64,000 nucleotides of DNA, taken from the NCBI GenBank assembly GCA_947495295.1, contig CANLYJ010000001.1, positions 992,001-1,056,000 on the forward strand, written 5' to 3'. The notes beneath the pieces are model-generated. The model saw only the letters and a list, made by a program, of their open reading frames with translations, was not told the origin of the DNA and ran no database searches. Source of the stretch: an uncultured Paracoccaceae bacterium (lineage in GTDB: Bacteria > Pseudomonadota > Alphaproteobacteria > Rhodobacterales > Rhodobacteraceae). Shown one piece after another: positions 8,596-16,927 of this stretch (position 1 is its first letter; every line of letters starts with the position of its first letter). A program made the position numbers and the translations under genes.

Positions 8596-9426
8596 ATGGC
8601 TCGTGCGCCACTGAACGCGGAAGCGTTTGACCGTTTTGAATATGACCGGGCTGATCAGCATTTCAAGTTAGCCGAACAGAAGCTCCCCCCGCCAGCCGTA
8701 GAGGCGCTTGCCCGCGAGGTTGTAAAGCGTTTGGCGTTTCGTATGCCGCGCAGTGCCAGAAAAGAAGACCTGCCAACACAATCAGAGATTGATTTGCTTT
8801 GCGCGGCACTCTTGTCTGCGGACCATGATGCCGCAGACCGCATCATCCTTGCCGCCCGTCGGGATGGTGTGGATATCGAGGCGATATATCTGAGCTATGT
8901 CGCCGGCGCTGCGCGTAGTCTTGGGGTGATGTGGGACGAAGACCGCATTTCATTTGTCGACGTTACATTGGCATCCGGCCGACTGTACCGGATTATCCGC
9001 GGCCTACGCCATATCGTTGCGGCCTCATTGACCGAAGGACGCGATGAACGCCCGGCTTTATTTGCATTGGTGCCCGGCGAGGACCACACATTGGGTATTG
9101 AAATGGCAACTGACCTTTTCCGCCGCGAAGGGTGGGATGTCGATATGTCGGTCGGGCTGACCCATGATCAGTTGCTGCATCAAAGCGAGGAACGCAACTA
9201 TCGCGCCGTTGTTCTGGTGGCCCATTCCGACCGGATGATTGAACCGCTGGCCCGCCTGATCCTTGCGCTGCGGATTACCCAGCCATTGGCGAATATCATC
9301 GTGGCGGGCAACGTGCTTATCCATTTCCCGGATATTATTCATCTGGTGGGGGCTGATGCGGTCATGGACGATATCGAAACGGCCGCCGCCACCTTGCGCG
9401 CAGTGTTGGATGAAAACACCTCCTGA
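8596..9426 (+). CDS. Cobalamin (B12)-binding domain protein
   Basis: A 276-residue soluble protein. Residues about 60-140 form the helical B12-binding cap, containing SLGVMWDEDRISFVDVT. Residues about 150-270 form the Rossmann-like B12 domain, with GEDHTLG at 161-167. His164 is the probable cobalt ligand in an ExHxxG variant of the DxHxxG motif. The architecture resembles the AerR/PpaA light- and redox-responsive regulators of Rhodobacter, although no PpsR gene is nearby. It sits between dctBD and the TRAP transporter in the same orientation, which suggests a role in regulating that locus, but this is inference. Confidence 0.8.
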   Translation: MARAPLNAEAFDRFEYDRADQHFKLAEQKLPPPAVEALAREVVKRLAFRMPRSARKEDLPTQSEIDLLCAALLSADHDAADRIILAARRDGVDIEAIYLSYVAGAARSLGVMWDEDRISFVDVTLASGRLYRIIRGLRHIVAASLTEGRDERPALFALVPGEDHTLGIEMATDLFRREGWDVDMSVGLTHDQLLHQSEERNYRAVVLVAHSDRMIEPLARLILALRITQPLANIIVAGNVLIHFPDIIHLVGADAVMDDIETAAATLRAVLDENTS

Positions 9427-9429
9427 TCT

Positions 9430-9504
9430 GTGTGGATTTCCGCACTTTGGGCGCAAACAGATGTGCGAATTTCCGCCCAACTCTGCGGTGGTATGATTTC
9501 ATAC
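9430..9504 (+). promoter_or_regulatory. Tandem palindromes upstream of dctP (candidate DctD sites)
   Basis: Two related 16-bp near-palindromes, GTGTGGATTTCCGCAC (9430-9445) and GTGCGAATTTCCGCCC (9463-9478), have centres 33 bp apart. A third, different, perfect palindrome GTATGATTTCATAC follows at 9491-9504. The first two recall the tandem DctD sites described upstream of rhizobial dctA (recalled, not checked). I see no convincing -24/-12 sigma-54 promoter between here and dctP at 9647, which agrees with the loss of GAFTGA in the local DctD. Confidence 0.6.
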
Positions 9505-9646
9505 ACCGAAATGTTTGATGTTTTTCAGTAGTTTGTGTCCCGCTTCTAGGTTCGGCTAATGCTGCTTGTCTGGCGGCTGCGCAATCTGTCTGATCATGAT
9601 GCACGCCTGATCAAGGGGCGGCGAGATTCTCTTGGGAGGAGACATA

Positions 9647-10651
9647 ATGACCTTTTTGAAAGCCGCAGCCGCGATGGCTGCAATCTCTGTAATGGCGACA
9701 TCGGCCTATGCCGAAGGCTGCGACGATGGCGAGATTGTTGTTAAATTCAGCCATGTGACGAACACCGACCGCCACCCCAAAGGGATCGCGGCAAGTTTGT
9801 TGGCAGACCGCGTAAATGCGGAAATGAACGGCACCATGTGCATGGAGGTTTTCCCCTCCAGCCAACTTTATAATGATGATCAGGTGCTTGAAGCGATGTT
9901 GCAGGGTGACGTGCAACTGGCGGCGCCTTCGCTGTCCAAGTTCGAAGCCTTCACCAAGCAGTTCCGAATCTTTGATCTGCCCTTCATGTTTGAAAACATT
10001 GCCGCTGTTGATGCCTTCCAAGGGTCTGAGACCGGTCAGGCGATGAAAGACAGCATGCAGCGTCGCGGCCTGCAGGGCCTTGCGTTCTGGCATAACGGGA
10101 TGAAACAGATGTCGGCCAACGTACCGCTGGTATCCCCCACGGATGCGTCCGGTCTGAAGTTCCGGGTGCAGAATTCGGACGTGCTGGTCGCCCAGATGGA
10201 AGCGATGGGTGCATCACCACAGCCAATGGCATTCTCTGAAGTCTATGGTGCGCTGCAGACAGGCGTTGTAGATGGTCAGGAAAACACATGGTCGAACATC
10301 TATGGTCAGAAGTTCTTTGAAGTGCAGGACGGTATCACCGAAACCAATCACGGTATCATTGATTACCTTGTTGTGACATCGACCGACTTTCTTGACAGCC
10401 TTGAGCCAGAGGTTCGTGATCAGTTCCTGACGATCCTGGGTGAAGTGACAGATACCCGGAACGCCGAAGCCTTTGCTGTGAACGAAGAGGCCAAGCAGGC
10501 GATCATCGATGCTGGTGGTGAAATCCGCGAGTTGAATGCCGAAGAGCGTCAAGCCTGGGTCGACACCATGCGCCCGGTTTGGGACAAGTTCGTTGAGGAT
10601 GTGGGGCAGGACAACATCGACGCCGCTCAGAAAATCAACGAGTCCATGTAA
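9647..10651 (+). CDS. dctP: TRAP transporter substrate-binding protein DctP
   Basis: A 334-residue periplasmic solute receptor. The ATG at 9647 follows GGGAGGAG and gives a signal peptide ending AYA (about 22 residues). The mature part has the DctP features: IVVKFSHVTNTDRHPKG at the start, a central SGLKFRVQNSDV segment with the carboxylate-binding Arg, and an EVYGALQTGVVDGQENTWSNI segment. The family binds organic acids such as malate, succinate or fumarate. Adjacency to dctBD supports a C4-dicarboxylate. It heads the dctPQM operon. Confidence 0.93.
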   Translation: MTFLKAAAAMAAISVMATSAYAEGCDDGEIVVKFSHVTNTDRHPKGIAASLLADRVNAEMNGTMCMEVFPSSQLYNDDQVLEAMLQGDVQLAAPSLSKFEAFTKQFRIFDLPFMFENIAAVDAFQGSETGQAMKDSMQRRGLQGLAFWHNGMKQMSANVPLVSPTDASGLKFRVQNSDVLVAQMEAMGASPQPMAFSEVYGALQTGVVDGQENTWSNIYGQKFFEVQDGITETNHGIIDYLVVTSTDFLDSLEPEVRDQFLTILGEVTDTRNAEAFAVNEEAKQAIIDAGGEIRELNAEERQAWVDTMRPVWDKFVEDVGQDNIDAAQKINESM

Positions 10652-10745
10652 TCTGATCCTTTTGGATCATCTGGCAGGGCCGCTGCGTGTGGCCCCGCCA
10701 ATCACCCCGACGGGACCGGGGTCAATCTCAGGGGAGTGAGATATC

Positions 10746-11441
10746 ATGTCTGCAACTGGCTGGCAGCCACGGGGCCCTATCGGGCGTGCCGTGCATGAAT
10801 TTGAGGAGACAGCGATCGCCGTGATCCTGGCCCTGATGGCGGGGATCACCTTTGTCAACGTGGTGCTTCGCTATGGTTTTGCTGACGGGCTGATCTGGGG
10901 GCAGGAGGTTGTTCTGATCCTGTTTGCCTGGCTGGTGATGTTCGGTGTCAGTTACGGCGTGAAGGTCACCGCCCATCTGGGTGTTGATGCCGTGACCAAT
11001 CTGCTGCCGCCTGCTGTGCGCCGGATCGTGGCGCTGATCGCCGCTTTCTGCTGCATCGCCTATGCTGCGTTGTTGCTGAAAGGCGCGTGGGATTTTTATG
11101 CCAATTTTGCCAATCTGCCGCAGACGACCGGTCGGGTGATGCCGACAGGCCTGCAAGAAATGCGTATTCAGGATTTCCGTGGCTATACGCCAACCGTCTA
11201 TGTCCCGATCCCTGAATGGAGCCGTGGCATGTTAGAGGGTTGGTTGCTGATTGACGGCGATGAACCGTTTGAAAAGCTGCCCCGTGCCATTCCCTATCTG
11301 ATCGTCCCGCTGGGTGCCGCCCTGCTGCTGTTTCGCTTTGTGCAGGCCACGATTGCCATTCTGCGCGGTGAGCGTGACGGGTTGATTGTCAGCCACGAGG
11401 CCGAGGATGCGGTCGCCGAAATTCAGGCAGGGGAGCGCTAA
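10746..11441 (+). CDS. dctQ: TRAP transporter small membrane subunit DctQ
   Basis: A 231-residue inner-membrane protein with four predicted membrane helices (about 20-40, 55-75, 95-115 and 180-200). Between helices three and four is a long hydrophilic stretch (about 118-178) containing TPTVYVPIPEWSRG, longer than in minimal DctQ proteins but common in this subgroup. The EVVLILFAWLVMFG segment is typical of the family. GGGGAG precedes the ATG. It lies 94 bases after dctP and 3 bases before dctM, and forms the transport complex with them. Confidence 0.9.
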   Translation: MSATGWQPRGPIGRAVHEFEETAIAVILALMAGITFVNVVLRYGFADGLIWGQEVVLILFAWLVMFGVSYGVKVTAHLGVDAVTNLLPPAVRRIVALIAAFCCIAYAALLLKGAWDFYANFANLPQTTGRVMPTGLQEMRIQDFRGYTPTVYVPIPEWSRGMLEGWLLIDGDEPFEKLPRAIPYLIVPLGAALLLFRFVQATIAILRGERDGLIVSHEAEDAVAEIQAGER

Positions 11442-11444
11442 GTC

Positions 11445-12875
11445 ATGGAAGTCGCAATTCTTTTCACGATGGTGATCAGCCTGTTGTTGATTGGTGTGCC
11501 AATTGCCATTTCGCTTGGGCTGTCATCGACATTCTTTCTGCTGGTCTATTCGGATACCTCGCTCGCCTCGATAGCGCAGAGCTTCTATAATGCCATGGCG
11601 GCGCATTACACGCTGCTAGCGATCCCGTTCTTTATCCTTGCTTCAAGCTTTATGTCGACAGGCGGAGTGGCCAAGCGGATTATCCGGTTTTCCATCGCCT
11701 GTGTCGGCCATGCCCGCGGCGGGTTGGCCATCGCGGGTGTCTTTGCCTGCATGATCTTTGCGGCGCTGTCGGGGTCTTCGCCCGCGACGGTGGTTGCTAT
11801 CGGGACAATCGTGATCACGGCCATGAAACAGGTAGGCTATACCAAGGAATTTGCCGCAGGTGTTATCTGTAACGCCGGTACGCTGGGCATCCTGATCCCG
11901 CCCAGCATTGTGATGGTGGTCTACGCCTCTGCCACGGATGTATCCGTCGGGCGGATGTTTCTGGCGGGCGTTTTTCCGGGGCTTCTGGCAGGTCTGATGC
12001 TGATGATCACGATCTACGTCATCGCCCGGATCAAGGATATGCCCAAGGGCGAATGGCAGGGCTGGGGCGAGATCTGGGCCAGTTTCCGTGATGCGTTCTG
12101 GGGGCTGATGCTGATCGCGATCATCATGTTCGGCATTTACGGTGTGCCATGGGTTGGGGACCGGACGGATGGATCGTTTGGGTTGATCTGGACCGGTGCC
12201 ATCTTTACCCCGACCGAGGCTGCTGCTGTCGCCTCTGTCTATGCCTTTATCGTGGCCTGTTTCATCTATCGCGATATGGGTCCGCTGGCCGGAAAGGGTG
12301 AGGGCGCAAAATCGTCCGTGCTGCGCAAACCATGGGTGTTGGTTACTGCGCTGTTCCACCGTGACACGCGCGATACCCTGTTTGAGGCAGGCAAACTCAC
12401 GATCACACTTATGTTCATCATCGCCAACGCCCTGATCTTGAAACATGTGCTGACCGACGAACAGATTCCGCAGCATATTGCGGGGGCGATGCTGGATGCC
12501 GGTCTGAACTGGTGGATGTTCCTGATCATCGTGAACCTGATCCTGCTGATTGGTGGTCAGTTCATGGAGCCATCAGGCCTGATCGTGATCGTTGCCCCGC
12601 TGGTGTTTCCCATCGCGATTGAGCTGGGGATCGACCCCATTCATCTGGGCATCATCATGGTGGTGAATATGGAAATAGGGATGATCACGCCACCGGTTGG
12701 GCTGAACCTGTTTGTCACCTCTGGAGTGGCGGGCATGCCGATGATGGCAGTGGTGCGCGCCGCACTGCCATTCCTGGCCGTACTCTTCGTATTCCTGATC
12801 ATGGTCACCTATATCCCGGCGATATCGACCTATCTGCCAACGACGCTGATGGGACCGGAGATCGTGATCCGATAG
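11445..12875 (+). CDS. dctM: TRAP transporter large permease DctM
   Basis: A 476-residue polytopic membrane protein, the sodium-coupled permease of the TRAP system. Family hallmarks are the GVPIAISLGLSS start, ALSGSSPATVVAIGTI, NAGTLGILIPPSIVMVVYA and the C-terminal MEIGMITPPVGLNLFV. It is about 40 residues longer than typical because of an internal segment around 225-310 (including GDRTDGSFGLIWTG and a hydrophilic loop before FHRDTRDT). Cotranscribed with dctP and dctQ; the start lies 3 bases after the dctQ stop. Confidence 0.93.
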   Translation: MEVAILFTMVISLLLIGVPIAISLGLSSTFFLLVYSDTSLASIAQSFYNAMAAHYTLLAIPFFILASSFMSTGGVAKRIIRFSIACVGHARGGLAIAGVFACMIFAALSGSSPATVVAIGTIVITAMKQVGYTKEFAAGVICNAGTLGILIPPSIVMVVYASATDVSVGRMFLAGVFPGLLAGLMLMITIYVIARIKDMPKGEWQGWGEIWASFRDAFWGLMLIAIIMFGIYGVPWVGDRTDGSFGLIWTGAIFTPTEAAAVASVYAFIVACFIYRDMGPLAGKGEGAKSSVLRKPWVLVTALFHRDTRDTLFEAGKLTITLMFIIANALILKHVLTDEQIPQHIAGAMLDAGLNWWMFLIIVNLILLIGGQFMEPSGLIVIVAPLVFPIAIELGIDPIHLGIIMVVNMEIGMITPPVGLNLFVTSGVAGMPMMAVVRAALPFLAVLFVFLIMVTYIPAISTYLPTTLMGPEIVIR

Positions 12876-12881
12876 ATGCAG

Positions 12882-12909
12882 GCCCCCGGCGCAATGCGCG
12901 TCGGGGGGC
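12882..12909. terminator. Hairpin between convergent dctM and tpiA
   Basis: A GC-rich inverted repeat, roughly GCCCCCGGCGC / GCGCgTCGGGGGGC around a short AAT loop, lies between the stops of dctM (12875) and tpiA (12914). It has no clear T-tract on either side, so it may be a weak or Rho-assisted bidirectional terminator. Confidence 0.45.
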
Positions 12910-12913
12910 GCAG

Positions 12914-13645
12914 CTATGCCTGTTCCAACGCCGTAATAATAGGCGAGAAGTCATCCGCCTTCAGGCTTGCCCCCCCGACAAGCGCGCCATCCACATGCGG
13001 CACGCCGAAGATATCGGCGGCATTGCTGCCCTTGACCGATCCGCCGTAAAGGATGCGCATCTCGGCCCCGTCGGTGAACCGGTCTGTCAGGCGGGCGCGG
13101 ATATGGGCGTGGACTGCGCCAATCTGGTCCAGTGTCGGGACCTTGCCCGTTCCGATGGCCCAGACCGGTTCGTAAGCGATGACTGTGTTCCGGGCGGTTG
13201 CTGCGTCGGGGACAGAGCCGGCCAATTGTGTATCGATCACAGACAGTGTTGAGCCGTTTTCACGTTCTTCCAGCGTTTCGCCGATACAGATGACCGCCAT
13301 CAGATCGGCGGCATAGGCGGCGCGGGACTTGGCGGCGACTGTAGCGTCATCTTCGCCATGATCCGTCCGCCGTTCGGAATGCCCGGTCAGCACATGACTG
13401 GCGCCCGCATCGGCCAGCATTTGCGCGCTGAGATCGCCGGTATGCGCGCCGGATGTGACGCTGTGGCAATCCTGCCCACCGATGTCAAACAACATGTCCT
13501 TGCAGGCGCTGATCAGCGTGGCCGGGGGACAGATCAGAATATCAACTGACGCATCATCATGCCGTTCTTCCAGTGTTTTCAGTTCTGCCAGACTGGTGCG
13601 CAGCCCGTTCATTTTCCAGTTGCCAGCGGCAAGTTTGCGGGGCAT
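12914..13645 (-). CDS. tpiA: Triosephosphate isomerase
   Basis: A 243-residue glycolytic enzyme that interconverts dihydroxyacetone phosphate and glyceraldehyde 3-phosphate. AGNWKMNG carries the N-terminal catalytic Lys11. The electrophilic His lies in LTGHSERR, the catalytic Glu in [11 protein letters not shown], and the phosphate loops are [11 protein letters not shown] and VGGASL. The start at 13645 gives the canonical [11 protein letters not shown] beginning after AGGAGCG; upstream in-frame codons to 13846 are not conserved in the family. Stands alone, convergent with dctM. Confidence 0.96.
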   Translation of the reverse strand: MPRKLAAGNWKMNGLRTSLAELKTLEERHDDASVDILICPPATLISACKDMLFDIGGQDCHSVTSGAHTGDLSAQMLADAGASHVLTGHSERRTDHGEDDATVAAKSRAAYAADLMAVICIGETLEERENGSTLSVIDTQLAGSVPDAATARNTVIAYEPVWAIGTGKVPTLDQIGAVHAHIRARLTDRFTDGAEMRILYGGSVKGSNAADIFGVPHVDGALVGGASLKADDFSPIITALEQA

Positions 13646-13727
13646 TTGGCGCTCCTGTTTGCAAAAATCTGTCCCGGTGGTAGCAAGTCGCGGCACAGAA
13701 GCAAAGTGAATGACGACGGAGACCCCA

Positions 13728-14657
13728 ATGATACCGCGTATTGATGCTTTTGCATTGCTTGACCCCAAGCACCCAGACCATGCCGCCGCCTGTGAGCAGG
13801 TTGTTATCGGCGCAGCCGATATCGGGTTTCTGACTGTCCATAACACACCTATCCCGGCCGCAGAGGTGGAAGATGTGATTGCTGCCTACCGTACCTTCTT
13901 TCACTTGCCATCTGGCCAAAAGGAAGCGTTTGACATGGCCGCGACCGGGTCAAACCGGGGGTGGGGTGCGCCGGGGTCTGAACAGGTCGATCCAAATGCC
14001 AATCCTGATTACAAACAAGTGTTTGATTGCGGGTTTGAGGTTGATCCTGATGACCCTGTCGCTGCGTTGAACCTGCCCGGCTATGCCCCGAATATCTGGC
14101 CCGACACACCGCCGGATTTTGGCGTGATCTTGCGGAACTATTATGCCCGGGCCACCGCTTTTGCCCTTGATCTGTTATGTGCCATCGCGACTGCTGCGGG
14201 TGAGAATGGCGCATTTTTTCGGGATAAATTCGCGCGGCCCATGGCGTTGTTGCGTGGCAATTTCTATCCGACCCGACCAGCCTGGGCGACGGAGAAGGAT
14301 TTCGGCATCGCCACCCACACCGACTATGGCTGTCTGACATTGCTCGCCACGGATGGATCGCCGGGGCTGGAGGTGCGCAGGCGCGGCGGCGGCTGGATCC
14401 CGCTATCTGCACCGCCTGGCGAGTTCATCATTAACTTCGGTGAAATGCTGGAAATGTGGACCTCTGGCCGTATCAAAGCAACACCGCACCGGGTGATTGG
14501 TACTGATGCTGAACGCATCTCTGTCCCGTTATTTTTCAATCCCGGACATGATGTGAATGTGGCCCCGGAAGGATCACGGCCGATCAAGGCCGTGGATCAT
14601 TTGCAGCGGCGTTTCAATGAAACCTATGTCCATCTGCAGAACCGCAGCGGATCATAA
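13728..14657 (+). CDS. 2-oxoglutarate/Fe(II) oxygenase, isopenicillin N synthase family
   Basis: A 309-residue soluble oxygenase. The N-terminal non-haem dioxygenase domain (DIOX_N) covers about 1-120. The Fe2OG core contains [14 protein letters not shown], supplying the first His and the Asp, and KATPHRVIG, supplying the distal His. The Arg and Ser of [11 protein letters not shown] bind 2-oxoglutarate. I prefer the ATG at 13728 because GGAG sits 6 bases upstream; the ATG at 13710 adds six residues. Substrate unknown; the family includes gibberellin/ACC-oxidase-like and bacterial catabolic enzymes. Divergent from tpiA. Its last 6 bases overlap the convergent TfoX-like gene. Confidence 0.88.
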   Translation: MIPRIDAFALLDPKHPDHAAACEQVVIGAADIGFLTVHNTPIPAAEVEDVIAAYRTFFHLPSGQKEAFDMAATGSNRGWGAPGSEQVDPNANPDYKQVFDCGFEVDPDDPVAALNLPGYAPNIWPDTPPDFGVILRNYYARATAFALDLLCAIATAAGENGAFFRDKFARPMALLRGNFYPTRPAWATEKDFGIATHTDYGCLTLLATDGSPGLEVRRRGGGWIPLSAPPGEFIINFGEMLEMWTSGRIKATPHRVIGTDAERISVPLFFNPGHDVNVAPEGSRPIKAVDHLQRRFNETYVHLQNRSGS

Positions 14658-14948
14658 AACAGCAAGGGCCTGTTTGGCCAGCGACAGCGCCTCTTCGGCG
14701 TCTTCCAATGCGCTGTCGGGCAGTGACCAGTAGGGCATGTTGTGGAACTGTGTACTGCCATCTGCTTGCAGTTTGCGCGCCAGCTCACCTTTGACCTTGA
14801 TATAGATCTGGCCTTCGCTGCTGAGCAGGGCAAACACGATGCCCTGATGGTAAAGGCACATGCCACCAAACATCTTGCGCGTTGTCAGTTGGCCCAGGTC
14901 AGAGAACAGGTCAGTTGCGAAGGCGATATCGGCATCCGCGACTGCCAT
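14652..14948 (-). CDS. TfoX N-terminal domain protein
   Basis: A 98-residue protein that is only the TfoX_N domain, including the RKMFGGMCLYHQGIVFALL segment and a YWSLPDSALED C-terminal part typical of this family. In gammaproteobacteria full-length TfoX/Sxy activates competence genes with CRP, but stand-alone TfoX_N proteins like this one have no settled function. The start overlaps the stop of the upstream sufA-like gene, so the two are cotranslated. Confidence 0.8.
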   Translation of the reverse strand: MAVADADIAFATDLFSDLGQLTTRKMFGGMCLYHQGIVFALLSSEGQIYIKVKGELARKLQADGSTQFHNMPYWSLPDSALEDAEEALSLAKQALAVL

Positions 14949-15310
14949 CAGCCTGCTTTCAATGTCTCATCAAACTTGATCGATTCCCCGCAACCGCAGG
15001 CATCCACCACATTGGGATTGCGGAATTTGAAACCGGATTCGAGCAGCGAGACTTCGTAGTCAATCTCGGTCCCGAACAGGAACATCTGTGCCATGGGGGC
15101 GATCATCACCCGCGCACCATCCTGTTCGACCACCTCGTCATGGGGGTCAACTTCGGTGACGTAATCCATGGTGTATTCCATGCCCGCACAGCCGCCTTTC
15201 TTGACGCCGATGCGCAGACCCTGATGGCCGTCTTTGTCCATCAGTTTGGCGATTTGCGCCACCGCCTTGTCGGTGATGGTCACCGCTTGTTTGCCTGGAA
15301 TGCCGAACAT
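14948..15310 (-). CDS. sufA: A-type iron-sulfur carrier/scaffold protein (IscA/SufA/ErpA family)
   Basis: A 120-residue HesB-like protein that would deliver Fe-S clusters to apo-enzymes. It has the three conserved cysteines: one in KKGGCAGMEYTMDY and two in the C-terminal ACGCGES motif. Length is normal for the family. It is separated from a DUF59/SufT-like gene at 16928-17290 by two unrelated genes, so Fe-S assembly genes cluster loosely here without the sufBCDS core. The assignment to SufA rather than ErpA is not certain. Confidence 0.88.
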   Translation of the reverse strand: MFGIPGKQAVTITDKAVAQIAKLMDKDGHQGLRIGVKKGGCAGMEYTMDYVTEVDPHDEVVEQDGARVMIAPMAQMFLFGTEIDYEVSLLESGFKFRNPNVVDACGCGESIKFDETLKAG

Positions 15311-15361
15311 GGGTTAGCTCCTTTACACGCTATGTAAGGCAGCGTGCGCCTTCGCTCAAGG

Positions 15362-16057
15362 TTAGGTGGGGTCGATACCTGCAATTGTGATGAGCGATAA
15401 TGTCGCAAAGCTGATCAGTAGCGCCCAGCCGAACGATGCCAATGTCCCGATGATCACGTATTCGCTGGCGCGCTGATCCTTTGACACTGTGTCGAACCGC
15501 AGGATGGATTTGGCAGCGATCAGAAAACCGATCCCAGCAGGTTGGCCCGCCAGCACCATCAGGTAGATCAGCGCCCGTTCCAGCAGCCCGATCATCCGCC
15601 CCGCAGCGGGTAGGCCAACATGTTGAATTTCATCGAAATCGGCCATCAAAAGCCCAATCGCTGGTCCGCCCGTCATGACGCATAGGATCAGCCCAGCGCT
15701 GAGTGTCAGCACATATTGCGTCCAGATCGTTGCCTCTGGCCAGAGCGTGGAGAGTTCTGGCCAGAACCACAAAACCCCGGCAATTGTAAGAAAATGTGCC
15801 AGTTGATCAGCCAGATAAGCCCAGAGCCGTTCGGGGGCCAGATGCGTCTTGATCAGATCGATGATCAAGTGGATCGCAGCGATTGTCAGGGCTGGCACCA
15901 ATTCACCGCGTAGCGCGATGAGCGTGAACAGGAAGACGACACCGATATGGGCTGCCATCGCCTCGGGCCGTTTCTTGTTGGCGATGATCCATTTGTTTTG
16001 AAACGGATAATCGGCAAGCAGATGGGCCAGTATCAGGGCCAGTGCGGTGGTTAGCAT
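15362..16057 (-). CDS. DUF3307 family membrane protein
   Basis: A 231-residue integral membrane protein with about six or seven hydrophobic helices. The N terminus, ALALILAHLLADYPFQNKWII, holds the H-x-x-x-D-Y-P-x-Q signature I associate with DUF3307, and AAIHLIIDLIKT follows. The start at 16057 has AAGGAG 6 bases upstream. It lies downstream of a SatD-like gene on the same strand; I recall the two families being found together elsewhere. The 102-base gap between them holds three phased palindromes, so this gene may have its own regulated expression. Function unknown. Confidence 0.8.
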   Translation of the reverse strand: MLTTALALILAHLLADYPFQNKWIIANKKRPEAMAAHIGVVFLFTLIALRGELVPALTIAAIHLIIDLIKTHLAPERLWAYLADQLAHFLTIAGVLWFWPELSTLWPEATIWTQYVLTLSAGLILCVMTGGPAIGLLMADFDEIQHVGLPAAGRMIGLLERALIYLMVLAGQPAGIGFLIAAKSILRFDTVSKDQRASEYVIIGTLASFGWALLISFATLSLITIAGIDPT

Positions 16058-16080
16058 TGCTACTCCTTCATCCGCTTTTG

Positions 16081-16156
16081 ACAGCCTGATATGACTGTTT
16101 TTTGTAAAGACAGGCAAATGTGGCTGTTATTTACAAAAACAGCCGAATATGGCTGT
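16081..16156. repeat. Three 18-bp palindromes phased at 29 bp
   Basis: Three copies of an 18-bp imperfect palindrome, general form ACAGCCnnATATGGCTGT: ACAGCCTGATATGACTGT (16081-16098), ACAGGCAAATGTGGCTGT (16110-16127) and ACAGCCGAATATGGCTGT (16139-16156). Starts are exactly 29 bp apart, and the 11-bp spacers are A/T-rich. The array fills the gap between the stop of the SatD-like gene and the start of the DUF3307 gene, ending 23 bases before the latter. It could be an operator array or three consecutive RNA hairpins. Confidence 0.75.
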
Positions 16157-16159
16157 CGT

Positions 16160-16765
16160 TCACATACCATCGAGAATCTCGCATGTTTCAATGAGCGCGT
16201 CCACGCCTGCCGCGTCAATATGCCCTTGTATGGTTTGCTTGGTCACGTCCAGCGTTTCGGCCAATGCGGCTTGGGTCGGGGTGTCTGGCGCAAGGGCGTG
16301 TAGTGCTACCTCTGCCTGCGCTTCGGTCCAGCGTTTGATCACCTCTTCGGCCAATCGCAGGGCCACAGTATGCACACCGTCATTGCCCGCGACCACCATG
16401 TGACGTTTGCGCGGCATATGTTCCAAGGCTTGCCCCGAGGCGGTAAAGACCGGGCCGGCCGCATCGGCCAATGTGTCGCCGGGGATCACGCCTTCGCCAA
16501 GTGCCAGTGCCACCCTTGTGTCGAACCGTTTATCAGCCATACGGACTGCGGCGCGAGTGGCAAAGACTGCACGCAATGCAAAACCGGGCGCCACGGCCAT
16601 TTGCCAGCCATCACCGCGATTGCGCGTCAAGTGAACACTGCTGCCTTGCCAGCCGCCAATACGATCTGCCGCATCAGCCAGATTGGCAAAAATCCGGTCC
16701 AGCCCGCCTTGCGGCAATTGCGATGATTTGACGATATCGCCTGTTAGAACGGCAAAATTGGTCAT
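16160..16765 (-). CDS. SatD-like protein with C-terminal helix-turn-helix
   Basis: A 201-residue soluble protein. Its N-terminal FAVLTGDIVKSSQLP and internal RNRGDGWQMAV match the SatD family; the two Asp-containing loops resemble the metal-binding loops of nucleotidyl cyclase-type palm folds (inference). The C-terminal part TQAALAETLDVTKQTIQGHI (about 165-184) reads as a helix-turn-helix, so the protein may bind DNA. It is upstream of the DUF3307 membrane gene on the same strand, with the palindrome array between them. That layout suggests that it senses something and controls its partner. Catalytic activity and ligand are unknown. Confidence 0.68.
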   Translation of the reverse strand: MTNFAVLTGDIVKSSQLPQGGLDRIFANLADAADRIGGWQGSSVHLTRNRGDGWQMAVAPGFALRAVFATRAAVRMADKRFDTRVALALGEGVIPGDTLADAAGPVFTASGQALEHMPRKRHMVVAGNDGVHTVALRLAEEVIKRWTEAQAEVALHALAPDTPTQAALAETLDVTKQTIQGHIDAAGVDALIETCEILDGM

Positions 16766-16927
16766 CGGCCCCTCGATCTTTTGTCGCCATGCTGGCGCGG
16801 GCAGGGGGGGAGTGCAAGCTGGAATGCCGGGACAGCGCGCATAGCTGATTTTGCAGTGCTGTGATTGATAAGCTGTTAAGGCGCGGTACGTCCGCGTTGC
16901 CCGGAAATACCGCTTATTTTCAGGCGT

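Noticed and set aside
9480..9646. Sigma-54 (-24/-12) promoter for dctP
   Set aside because: TGGC at 9572-9575 is not followed by a correctly spaced TTGC; no acceptable match, and the local DctD lacks GAFTGA.
11643..12476. 277-residue open frame antisense to dctM
   Set aside because: His/Asp/Gln-rich translation typical of the complement of membrane-protein codons; not a gene.
16081..16156. CRISPR array
   Set aside because: The three repeats are 18 bp with only 11-bp A/T-rich spacers that are similar to each other, and no cas genes are nearby. Palindromic operator or hairpin array fits better.
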